From Acidimicrobium sp. (GTDB lineage Bacteria > Actinomycetota > Acidimicrobiia > Acidimicrobiales > Ilumatobacteraceae): DNA of 5,432 bases. This document shows, in pieces, positions 1 to 5,432 of the stretch (its first letter is position 1; each line of letters starts with the position of its first letter). The translations under genes were made by a program, and so were the position numbers. The stretch lies in contig DOHD01000022.1 in NCBI GenBank assembly GCA_003535455.1, forward strand, positions 17,359-22,790, written 5' to 3'. Under the pieces are notes generated by a model, which worked only from the letters and a program-made list of their open reading frames with translations, searched no databases and had not been told where the DNA came from.

Positions 1-960
1 ATCGGTTCGCATGTCGTTGAAACCCTTGTCAAGAGCGGTCACGACGTAAGGGCTTTCGTGCTCTACAACTCTTTCAACTCGTGGGGATGGTTGGACGAGT
101 CTGAAAAATCGATTCGTGAAAGCATCAATGTTTTCGCCGGCGATATTCGTGACCCGCATGGTGTCGACAAGGCGGTGGAGAATCAAGAAGTTGTTTTGAA
201 TTTGGCCGCACTGATTGCGATTCCATATTCGTATCACTCACCAGATACATATATCGACACAAACATCAAGGGTACGCTAAACGTTTTGCAGGCTGCACGA
301 CGCCACAATGTTAAGCGTGTTGTGCAAACTTCAACCAGCGAAGTTTATGGCACCGCTCAATACATACCGATCGACGAAATTCACCCATTGCATCCGCAAT
401 CTCCTTACGCCGCGTCAAAAGTCGGCGCAGACCAACTTGCACTGAGTTTTCATACATCGTTCGATGTGCCAGTCGGAATTTTGCGACCGTTTAATACTTA
501 CGGTCCACGCCAATCGGCTCGTGCGGTGATTCCGACAATCATCAGCCAGTTGGCCAACAAGTCAAAGGTCAAACTCGGTTCGCTTTCGCCGACTCGCGAC
601 TTTACGTACGTTCAAGACACGGCCAATGGTTTTCTTGCGGCTGCACAGAGCGATGCAATAGTTGGTCAAACAATCAACCTTGGCAGCGGGTTCGAAATCT
701 CGATCAAAGACACCGCCGAAACAATCGCTAAATTGATGAACGTCAAACTCGAGCTTGTCGATGACGAACAGCGTGTTCGACCAGAAAACTCAGAAGTTGA
801 GCGCCTACATGCCTCAATCGAGAAGGCAAAGACAGTCCTCGGGTGGCAACCACAATTAAGAGGTCTCGCAGGCTTTGAAACGGGTCTCCAACACACGATC
901 GAATGGTTTTCAAACCCGACGAATCTTGCGCGATACAAGGCTGATCGGTACAACCTCTAA
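1..960 (+). CDS. legB: LegB-type NDP-N-acetylglucosamine 4,6-dehydratase (extended SDR), 5' partial
   Basis: NAD-dependent sugar-nucleotide 4,6-dehydratase, first step of the legionaminic acid pathway. It converts an NDP-GlcNAc (GDP-linked in Campylobacter) to the 4-keto-6-deoxy sugar in the cytoplasm. The frame is open from base 1 and encodes 319 residues to TAA at 958-960. It begins IGSHVVETL, the end of the Rossmann nucleotide-binding loop whose glycines lie outside the window, so about a dozen N-terminal residues are missing. The GTG at 58 is an internal valine codon, not the start. Visible motifs, counted from the window edge: NLAA at 67-70 (cofactor binding), TSTSEVYG at 110-117, catalytic Tyr136 and Lys140 in YAASK, RPFNTYGPRQ at 162-171 and TRDFTYVQD at 198-206. 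The segment after the first helix, VLYNSFNSWGWLD, is typical of LegB-like members. Four bases separate it from legC. Membership of the SDR dehydratases is secure; the exact nucleotide and substrate are inferred from neighbours. Confidence 0.9.
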   Translation: MGSHVVETLVKSGHDVRAFVLYNSFNSWGWLDESEKSIRESINVFAGDIRDPHGVDKAVENQEVVLNLAALIAIPYSYHSPDTYIDTNIKGTLNVLQAARRHNVKRVVQTSTSEVYGTAQYIPIDEIHPLHPQSPYAASKVGADQLALSFHTSFDVPVGILRPFNTYGPRQSARAVIPTIISQLANKSKVKLGSLSPTRDFTYVQDTANGFLAAAQSDAIVGQTINLGSGFEISIKDTAETIAKLMNVKLELVDDEQRVRPENSEVERLHASIEKAKTVLGWQPQLRGLAGFETGLQHTIEWFSNPTNLARYKADRYNL

Positions 961-964
961 ATAA

Positions 965-2161
965 ATGACAACTTCTAAATTTTCCAAGCAAGAGTTTCTT
1001 TCAATCTTGCAATCAGTGCTTGGAAAATCTGGCGGCGCACCAATCGCGCTTCACGAGCCAAACATCGGTGAGCTCGAGCATGAACTGGTGGCAAAGTGTC
1101 TCAATTCGGGTTGGGTTTCGTCTGTTGGCGAATACATCAACGAATTCGAACAAGGCTTGGCGAATTTCACGAAGTCAAAACACGCGATCGCCGTGGTCAA
1201 TGGCACCGCTGCTTTGCACCTGGCACTTCACACAGTTGGTGTCAAGCCCGACGATGAAGTTTTGGTTCCAACTCTCAGCTTTGTCGCAACTGCCAACGCG
1301 GTCGCGCACTGTGGCGCAATACCCCACTTTGTCGACAGCAACCTTGAAACCCTTGGTCTTGATCCTGTTGCTCTACGAGAGCACCTCCGAGCAACCGCGT
1401 CATTGCGCAATGGCGTGCTGCACAACTCGAAAACAGGTCGAAAGATCAGTGCGGTTGTGCCAATGCATACTTTTGGCCACCCAATGCAGATAGAAAAATT
1501 GCTTGAGGTCGCCGCTGAATTTAATTTGACCGTCGTCGAAGATGCCGCCGAATCAATCGGCAGTTTCGTCGGAATGGTTCACACCGGAACATTCGGCCGT
1601 TGCGGCACACTCAGTTTCAACGGCAACAAAACGATTACGACCGGTGGTGGCGGTGCAATTTTGACCGACGACGACGAGCTCGCCCAACGAATTCGACACT
1701 TGGCCACAACGGCAAAATTGCCGCACGATTATGAATACATCCACGATGCAGTTGCGTTTAATTATCGAATGCCCAATATCAACGCGGCACTCGGTTGCGC
1801 ACAACTAAACAGATTGGGTGATTTCTTAGCTGCCAAACGGCTGCTTGCCGAAAAATATGCGACTGCTTTTCGTGATGTCAGTTCAATGAGTTTTATCGGC
1901 GAACCTGGTGGCACGACTTCAAACTATTGGCTGAATACGATCCGTCTTAAAAACCCAAACCTTGCGCAACGTGACGAATTATTGGTTGCAGCAAGAGAAA
2001 GTGGTTATCTGTGTCGACCCGCGTGGAACTTGTTGCACACCCTGCCGATGTACGAAGATTCGCCTCGTGCCGATCTGACAAATGCGCAGAAACTTTGGTG
2101 CTCGTTGATAAACATTCCGAGTAGTGCTCGACATTATTTGGGGCAACACAGTGCCTCGTAA
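965..2161 (+). CDS. legC: LegC-type PLP-dependent sugar aminotransferase (DegT/DnrJ/EryC1 family)
   Basis: Transfers an amino group, usually from glutamate, to C4 of the 4-keto-6-deoxy sugar nucleotide made by LegB, giving the 4-amino sugar. The 398-residue protein fits the family length. Visible features are GTAALHLAL at 80-88 (phosphate-binding region), VEDAAES at 191-197 with Asp193 expected to contact the PLP pyridine nitrogen, and SFNGNK at 217-222 with Lys222 the predicted Schiff-base lysine. A glycine-rich TTGGGGAIL and FNYRMPNINAALG at 266-277, both typical of the family, follow. The ATG at 965 is chosen because it lies four bases after the legB stop and gives a normal N-terminus, although no clear Shine-Dalgarno precedes it, so coupling to legB translation is likely. 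The 3' end overlaps the next gene. Arginine codons are rich in CGA (8 of 17). Position between legB and legG supports LegC over other DegT aminotransferases. Confidence 0.92.
   Translation: MTTSKFSKQEFLSILQSVLGKSGGAPIALHEPNIGELEHELVAKCLNSGWVSSVGEYINEFEQGLANFTKSKHAIAVVNGTAALHLALHTVGVKPDDEVLVPTLSFVATANAVAHCGAIPHFVDSNLETLGLDPVALREHLRATASLRNGVLHNSKTGRKISAVVPMHTFGHPMQIEKLLEVAAEFNLTVVEDAAESIGSFVGMVHTGTFGRCGTLSFNGNKTITTGGGGAILTDDDELAQRIRHLATTAKLPHDYEYIHDAVAFNYRMPNINAALGCAQLNRLGDFLAAKRLLAEKYATAFRDVSSMSFIGEPGGTTSNYWLNTIRLKNPNLAQRDELLVAARESGYLCRPAWNLLHTLPMYEDSPRADLTNAQKLWCSLINIPSSARHYLGQHSAS
2139..2158 (+). promoter_or_regulatory. possible hairpin masking the legG ribosome binding site and GTG start
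   Basis: GGCA at 2142-2145 pairs with TGCC at 2152-2155. The pairing can extend outward through G2141-T2156 (wobble), G2140-C2157 and T2139-G2158 (wobble), leaving a six-base loop at 2146-2151. The purine run GGGG, the best Shine-Dalgarno candidate for legG, and the last two bases of its GTG start are inside the stem. Ribosomes finishing legC, which stops at 2161, would melt it, so it could couple legG translation to legC. The bases are seen; the function is inference, and a stem this short can occur by chance. Confidence 0.3.
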
Positions 2162-3302
2162 AATTTGTGTCGTCACGGGAACCCGCGCTGAATACGGCTT
2201 GTTGCGCCCGTTGTTGACGATTTTAAAAAATGACGCCGATCTCGAACTACAACTTGTAGTCACTGGCTCACATCTTTCGGCTCAACATGGCATGACTGTT
2301 GATGAAATAAAGGCAGATGGCTTCATGCCGAGCGCTTTACTGCCGATCGATCTAACCGACGATTCAAAACTTGGTGTTGTCCACGTGATGGCTAGTACCA
2401 CCACACAGGTTGCTCAAACACTTTCAAAACTTTCCCCCGATGTCGTTGTGCTACTCGGCGATCGCTACGAAATACTCGCAGCTGCACAATCGGCGTTGAT
2501 CCTCGGAATACCGATAGCCCATATTCACGGTGGTGAAGTTACTACTGGCGCGTTTGACGACAGCATCAGACACGCGATCACAAAGATGGCCAGTTTGCAT
2601 TTTGTAGCTGCGCAAGAATATGCACGAAGAGTCGTGCAACTCGGCGAACATCCAAGTTCTGTGTTCAATGTCGGCAGTCTCGGCGTCGAGGTCGCCCTTA
2701 ATACAAAATTTTTGACCCGCGCCGAACTATGCAAGTTTTTGGATGTCAAACTTGGATCTCCTGTTCTGCTTGTGACTTATCATCCGACAACCCGTGCAGC
2801 CAATTCGCCGACCACTGAAATAGACGAATTACTTTCAGCTCTCGATAATTTCAGTTATTGCACAATTGTCTTCACTGGCGTGAATGCCGACCCTGGCAAT
2901 TCAGAAATTTCATCGCAAATCAAAAAATTCGTGGACCGCGATCCAAAGTCGCGATCTTTGCATTCATCACTCGGACAACTCAAATATTTGAGTCTGTTGA
3001 ATTTATGCGATGTCGTGATCGGCAATTCTTCAAGCGGAATAATCGAAGCTCCGGCATTTGGCAAACCAACGGTGAATATTGGAAGTCGTCAGACGGGTCG
3101 ACTACGAGCCGACTCGATTATTGATGTTGATGTTGTCAAACACCAAATACAAACAGCAATCGAAACGGCGTTGTCTTCGACATGGCAAGAGCGGTGCAGA
3201 AAAACTGTCAACAGCTACGGCTCTCAAAATACAGCACAGTTAATTGCCGATACTCTGAAAACCGCAGATCTATCTCTTCAGAAAACTTTCTTTGATCTTT
3301 AG
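2151..3302 (+). CDS. legG: LegG/NeuC-type hydrolysing NDP-N-acetylglucosamine 2-epimerase
   Basis: Hydrolyses the nucleotide from the diacetamido-trideoxyglucose intermediate and inverts C2, releasing 2,4-diacetamido-2,4,6-trideoxymannose for LegI. In a Neu5Ac pathway the same family yields ManNAc. The GT-B-like fold is evident. Counted from the GTG at 2151 (383 residues), TGTRAEYG is at 9-16, VTGSH at 38-42, GDRYE at 103-107, HIHGGE at 124-129, AFDDSIRHA at 134-142, YHPTT at 210-214, NSSSGIIE at 292-299 and GSRQTGR at 311-317. Asp104, Glu129 and His211 sit where catalytic residues lie in this family. I prefer GTG 2151 over the in-frame GTG at 2124: the latter adds nine residues (MLDIIWGNT) before the conserved first beta strand, while 2151 has a GGGG at 2140-2143 in ribosome-binding position. 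It then overlaps legC by 11 bases. LegG rather than NeuC is inferred from legB and legC. Confidence 0.9.
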   Translation: MPRKICVVTGTRAEYGLLRPLLTILKNDADLELQLVVTGSHLSAQHGMTVDEIKADGFMPSALLPIDLTDDSKLGVVHVMASTTTQVAQTLSKLSPDVVVLLGDRYEILAAAQSALILGIPIAHIHGGEVTTGAFDDSIRHAITKMASLHFVAAQEYARRVVQLGEHPSSVFNVGSLGVEVALNTKFLTRAELCKFLDVKLGSPVLLVTYHPTTRAANSPTTEIDELLSALDNFSYCTIVFTGVNADPGNSEISSQIKKFVDRDPKSRSLHSSLGQLKYLSLLNLCDVVIGNSSSGIIEAPAFGKPTVNIGSRQTGRLRADSIIDVDVVKHQIQTAIETALSSTWQERCRKTVNSYGSQNTAQLIADTLKTADLSLQKTFFDL

Positions 3303-3306
3303 GGAG
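3301..3306 (+). promoter_or_regulatory. Shine-Dalgarno sequence of legI
   Basis: AGGGAG, the clearest ribosome binding site in the window. It overlaps the last two bases of the legG stop codon (TAG 3300-3302) and lies four bases before the ATG at 3311. It fixes the legI start and suggests legI is initiated more independently than its neighbours, whose sites are weak. Confidence 0.7.
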
Positions 3307-3310
3307 CGAC

Positions 3311-4393
3311 ATGATCCAATCAAGAAAAACCTTCATCATCGCCGAAGCCGGCGTAAATCACAATGGCTCAATAACCATTGCCCGAGAGTTGGTTGATGCT
3401 GCGGTCTCGGCCGGCGCTGATGCTGTCAAGTTTCAATCTTTTATCGCGTCGGCGATCGTGACAGCGGATGCGAACATGGCCGAATATCAAATTGCAAACA
3501 CCGGAACAAGCGAGTCGCAACTTGAAATGTTGCAAAAACTTGAACTTTCACATCCTCAACAACGCGAAATATTCGAATATTGCCAAAGTCGCAATATTCA
3601 ATTTCTTTCAACCCCGTTTGATCTTGCAAGCCTAAAATTTTTGATTACAGATTTGGGTCTAAACACAATCAAAGTTGGCTCTGGCGAACTAACCAACGCG
3701 CCGTTTTTGCTTGAAGTTGCACGATCATCAAAAAAAATAATTTTGTCAACTGGCATGAGCACAATCAACGAAGTATCTGAAGCCCTTGGTGTAATCGCCT
3801 TCGCAATGACCAGTGGTACAAGCCACGCTCCGTCTGTGAAGTCAATGTCTGCTGCGCTCGCATCGCCAAACGGTAAAGATGCAGTCAGTTCACGAGTCGC
3901 ACTGCTGCACTGTACGACTGATTATCCGACCAAACCCAGCGATGTAAATCTGAATGCGATGCTTTCATTGCGCGACAAGTTTGGCTGTGAGATCGGGTTT
4001 TCAGACCACTCGGTTGGTGTGCATCTTGCGGTTGCCGCAGTTGCGATGGGTGCAACGATTATCGAGAAACATTTGACTACAAATCGCAAGTTACCTGGGC
4101 CAGACCATCGTGCGTCGCTAGAACCAATCGAGTTCAAAACCATGGTTGATCAGATTCGAGACTTTGAGATGGCACTTGGCGACGGCGAAAAGACGCCGAC
4201 CAACGCCGAGATCCAAAACAAGAAAATCGCTCGACGAAGTCTTGTCGCGGCAAAGAAAATAAATACTGGTGAAACTTTCACTGAAGAAAACATCGTGATC
4301 AAACGACCGGGCAACGGTCGTCCGCCGATTGAATACTGGTCACTGCTCGGAACTAAAGCAACTCGCGACATTGCCGCGAACGAAATAATCTAG
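3311..4393 (+). CDS. legI: LegI/NeuB-type nonulosonic acid synthase (PEP-condensing) with SAF domain
   Basis: Condenses phosphoenolpyruvate with 2,4-diacetamido-2,4,6-trideoxymannose (or ManNAc in Neu5Ac synthases) to form the nine-carbon acid; metal-dependent and cytoplasmic. The 360-residue protein has an N-terminal TIM-barrel NeuB domain (about 1-290) and a C-terminal SAF/antifreeze-like domain (about 305-360) that caps the active site of the partner subunit. Seen: IIAEAGVNHNGS at 9-20, AVKFQSF at 38-44, FLSTPFD at 98-104, KVGSGE at 121-126, LSTGMS at 145-150, LLHCTTDYP at 198-206, GFSDH at 229-233 and IEKH at 251-254. His233 and His254 are 21 residues apart, the spacing of the two metal-binding histidines in Neisseria NeuB. 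PGNGRPP at 333-339 lies in the SAF domain. An insert of about 30 residues at 163-194 between the GMS and HCTT strands is absent from E. coli-type NeuB and resembles LegI-like synthases. The protein ends soon after the SAF core. The ATG has a good ribosome binding site. Confidence 0.93.
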   Translation: MIQSRKTFIIAEAGVNHNGSITIARELVDAAVSAGADAVKFQSFIASAIVTADANMAEYQIANTGTSESQLEMLQKLELSHPQQREIFEYCQSRNIQFLSTPFDLASLKFLITDLGLNTIKVGSGELTNAPFLLEVARSSKKIILSTGMSTINEVSEALGVIAFAMTSGTSHAPSVKSMSAALASPNGKDAVSSRVALLHCTTDYPTKPSDVNLNAMLSLRDKFGCEIGFSDHSVGVHLAVAAVAMGATIIEKHLTTNRKLPGPDHRASLEPIEFKTMVDQIRDFEMALGDGEKTPTNAEIQNKKIARRSLVAAKKINTGETFTEENIVIKRPGNGRPPIEYWSLLGTKATRDIAANEII

Positions 4394-4395
4394 TG

Positions 4396-5040
4396 ATGTC
4401 CGAAAAAAGCAGCATTAAGACTTACTTGGTCGCCTGCGGTGGCCATGGTCGCGTGTTGCTCGACTCGGTTTTGGCCTCGGGCAAAACTATTGACGGCATT
4501 ATCGACTCTCAACTTGAACGAGGTGCAAATATATTCGGTGTCGAAGTTTTGGGTGACGACAAATATCTAGCGACTCTTGATCCACATTTATCGACCCTGA
4601 TCAACGGCTTGGGATCAACGGGCGACTCCAAAAATCGCATCAATTTATTCGATCGTTTTTCTAAACTGGGCTTCAAGTTTGTCGGGGTGACTCATCCTGC
4701 AGCATCAATTGGTGCCGAATGCAAAGTTAATGAGAGTGCTCAAATATTGGCGGGTGCCGTATTGCAAAACCGAGTTGAAGTCGGCCGAAATGTCGTTGTC
4801 AATACGCGTGCATCTGTTGATCACGATGTCGTGCTTGCTGACCACGTCGTGGTATCACCCGGTGCGATTATTTCAGGCGCCGTGAAAGTTGGCAGAGGTG
4901 CGTTCGTCGGTGCCGGCGCTGTCATTATTCAGGGCATCGAAATCGGAGAGTATTGCATCATCGGTGCCGGCGCCGTTGTGCGTCATAACACAAAACCAAA
5001 CACCACCGTCGTAGGTAACCCCGCAGCACAATTAGAATAG
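4396..5040 (+). CDS. legH: LegH/NeuD/PglD-type sugar acetyltransferase (left-handed beta-helix)
   Basis: Predicted acetyl-CoA-dependent N-acetyltransferase for the C4 amine produced by LegC. Relatives NeuD and PglD act on sialic acid O-acetylation and on UDP-4-amino-trideoxy-GlcNAc respectively. The 214-residue protein has the two-part PglD architecture: an N-terminal Rossmann-like half that begins with a strand and ACGGHGR (13-19), and a C-terminal hexapeptide-repeat helix from about residue 98 to 205 with repeats such as IGAECKV, VGRNVVV, VGRGAFVGAGAVI and IIGAGAVV. NTRASVDHDV carries His143, matching the catalytic histidine region of PglD. The tail VVGNPAAQLE is the usual end of this family. 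The preceding stop and this start run together (TAG, then GTG sharing its G at 4393, then ATG at 4396). I choose ATG; GTG would add one residue. N-acetylation of the pathway amine is favoured by context, but O-acetylation of the finished acid (NeuD role) cannot be excluded. Confidence 0.87.
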   Translation: MSEKSSIKTYLVACGGHGRVLLDSVLASGKTIDGIIDSQLERGANIFGVEVLGDDKYLATLDPHLSTLINGLGSTGDSKNRINLFDRFSKLGFKFVGVTHPAASIGAECKVNESAQILAGAVLQNRVEVGRNVVVNTRASVDHDVVLADHVVVSPGAIISGAVKVGRGAFVGAGAVIIQGIEIGEYCIIGAGAVVRHNTKPNTTVVGNPAAQLE

Positions 5041-5056
5041 AAGCAATGTCTAATTG
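5029..5056 (+). promoter_or_regulatory. inverted repeat enclosing the start of the CBS-nucleotidyltransferase gene
   Basis: CAATTAGA at 5029-5036 and TCTAATTG at 5049-5056 are perfect 8-base inverted copies separated by 12 bases. That loop contains the legH stop (5038-5040), a weak AGAAG and the ATG of the next gene (5046-5048). In mRNA this could present or hide the start codon, or couple it to legH termination. The stem is A/U-rich, so its stability is doubtful, and one or two such repeats are expected by chance in 5.4 kb. Only the position at a gene junction makes it notable. Confidence 0.3.
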
Positions 5057-5432
5057 GCGAGATGCCCTAGTTTCGACTTCGACCACTCTGCGTCAAACCA
5101 TCGAAACAATTACCAGAGGCAACTTGCAGATCGCGCTAGTTGTCGACTCAGAAAACAAACTGCTCGGAACCGTTACCGACGGAGATATTCGCAAGGCAAT
5201 CTTGGCCGGCAAAGATTTGAACATTACGGCTGGTGAAGCAATGCGTAGTCAACCAATCACCAGCGCCGCAAAGACCCCACGAGCGGCGATTCTGAAATTG
5301 ATGCGCGAGAAACGCATTCACCAAATGCCCCTTCTCGATGACATCGGCAGGGTCGTTGACGTGTTGACAGTCGACGACATGATTGGCGCGCACCAAAAAC
5401 CAAACGCCGTCGTGATCATGGCTGGCGGCTTG
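5046..5432 (+). CDS. ptmE: PtmE-like CBS-domain sugar nucleotidyltransferase, 3' partial
   Basis: Likely makes the nucleotide-activated sugar that feeds the pathway; PtmE of Campylobacter jejuni is a glucosamine-1-phosphate guanylyltransferase. The frame is open from 5046 to the window end (129 codons, no stop), and a stop at 5016 bounds it upstream. Two CBS motifs are visible. The first, about residues 8-60, has the signature GTVTDGDIRKAIL (41-53). The second, about 64-115, contains EAM, an IHQMPLLDD stretch (91-99) and VVDVLTVDDM (103-112). It then runs into AVVIMAGGL (121-129), the opening strand and glycine-rich loop of the NTP_transferase (Rossmann-like) domain, cut by the edge. CBS pairs commonly bind adenosyl nucleotides, so allosteric control of precursor supply is plausible. 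The ATG is five bases after the legH stop, with only a weak, very close AGAAG ahead. The family call rests on domain order and neighbours; the catalytic part is not visible, so the nucleotide (GDP versus others) is unproven. Confidence 0.82.
   Translation, partial: MSNWRDALVSTSTTLRQTIETITRGNLQIALVVDSENKLLGTVTDGDIRKAILAGKDLNITAGEAMRSQPITSAAKTPRAAILKLMREKRIHQMPLLDDIGRVVDVLTVDDMIGAHQKPNAVVIMAGGL

Noticed and set aside
1020..1493. Plus-strand ORF of 157 codons within legC in another frame.
   Set aside because: Its translation has a low-complexity, Ser/Thr/Arg-rich look with no motif, while the overlapping legC frame has full conserved motifs. It is a shadow frame.
2124..2150. Upstream GTG at 2124 as the legG start.
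   Set aside because: It would add nine residues not expected before the first beta strand of the family and enlarge the overlap with legC. GTG 2151 has a better-placed GGGG and gives the usual N-terminus.
3288..3316. Pair of GATC sites flanking the legG-legI junction as a possible hairpin or regulatory element.
   Set aside because: Only four bases can pair and the flanks do not extend the stem. GATC is frequent throughout the window.
3730..3737. Run of eight A bases inside legI, a candidate slippage or phase-variation tract.
   Set aside because: The reading frame is intact across it and encodes a plausible Lys-Lys-Ile-Ile strand before LSTGMS. A single A8 run is common at this base composition and no second frame is set up downstream.
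5148..5396. Minus-strand ORF of 82 codons opposite the last gene.
   Set aside because: It lies entirely opposite the CBS-encoding frame, whose motifs are clear, and its translation shows no recognisable domain. It is a shadow frame.
1..5432. A mobile element, CRISPR array, tRNA/rRNA or phage-defence system.
   Set aside because: The coding frames fill the window almost without gaps and all belong to sugar biosynthesis. No repeats with regular spacing, transposase motifs or structured RNA stretches were seen.

Overview
The window is a tightly packed run of six genes, all on the + strand, with no intergenic gap longer than 8 bases. Gene content and order point to biosynthesis of a nonulosonic acid, most likely the sialic-acid-like sugar legionaminic acid. 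Such sugars decorate flagella, capsules, O-antigens or cell-wall glycans. Both edges cut through genes: the first lacks its N-terminal start, and the last stops just as its catalytic domain begins.

Layout: (1) 1-960, LegB-type NDP-sugar 4,6-dehydratase, 5' truncated; (2) 965-2161, LegC-type PLP aminotransferase; (3) 2151-3302, LegG/NeuC-type hydrolysing NDP-GlcNAc 2-epimerase, probably starting at a GTG inside legC; (4) 3311-4393, LegI/NeuB-type PEP-condensing nonulosonate synthase; (5) 4396-5040, LegH/NeuD/PglD-type left-handed beta-helix acetyltransferase; (6) 5046-5432 and beyond, a PtmE-like protein with paired CBS domains followed by the first residues of a sugar nucleotidyltransferase domain.

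Pathway logic, from the characterised Campylobacter jejuni route: PtmE makes a GDP-activated glucosamine precursor. LegB forms the 4-keto-6-deoxy sugar, LegC transaminates C4, and LegH N-acetylates the new amine. LegG removes the nucleotide and inverts C2 to give 2,4-diacetamido-2,4,6-trideoxymannose. LegI condenses this with phosphoenolpyruvate to give legionaminic acid. The CMP-activating enzyme (LegF/NeuA) and any transferase are not in the window and would be expected downstream. The PtmE-like gene argues for the GDP-linked rather than the UDP-linked route, but that is inference.

Organism: a bacterium with mid-range GC content. Arginine codons lean on CGA (8 of 17 by hand count in legC) and TTG leucine codons are common. 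Nothing in the sequence fixes the taxon. No promoter, terminator, RNA gene, mobile element or CRISPR was seen. Control visible here is limited to gene overlaps, one good Shine-Dalgarno sequence, and two possible hairpins at gene junctions.
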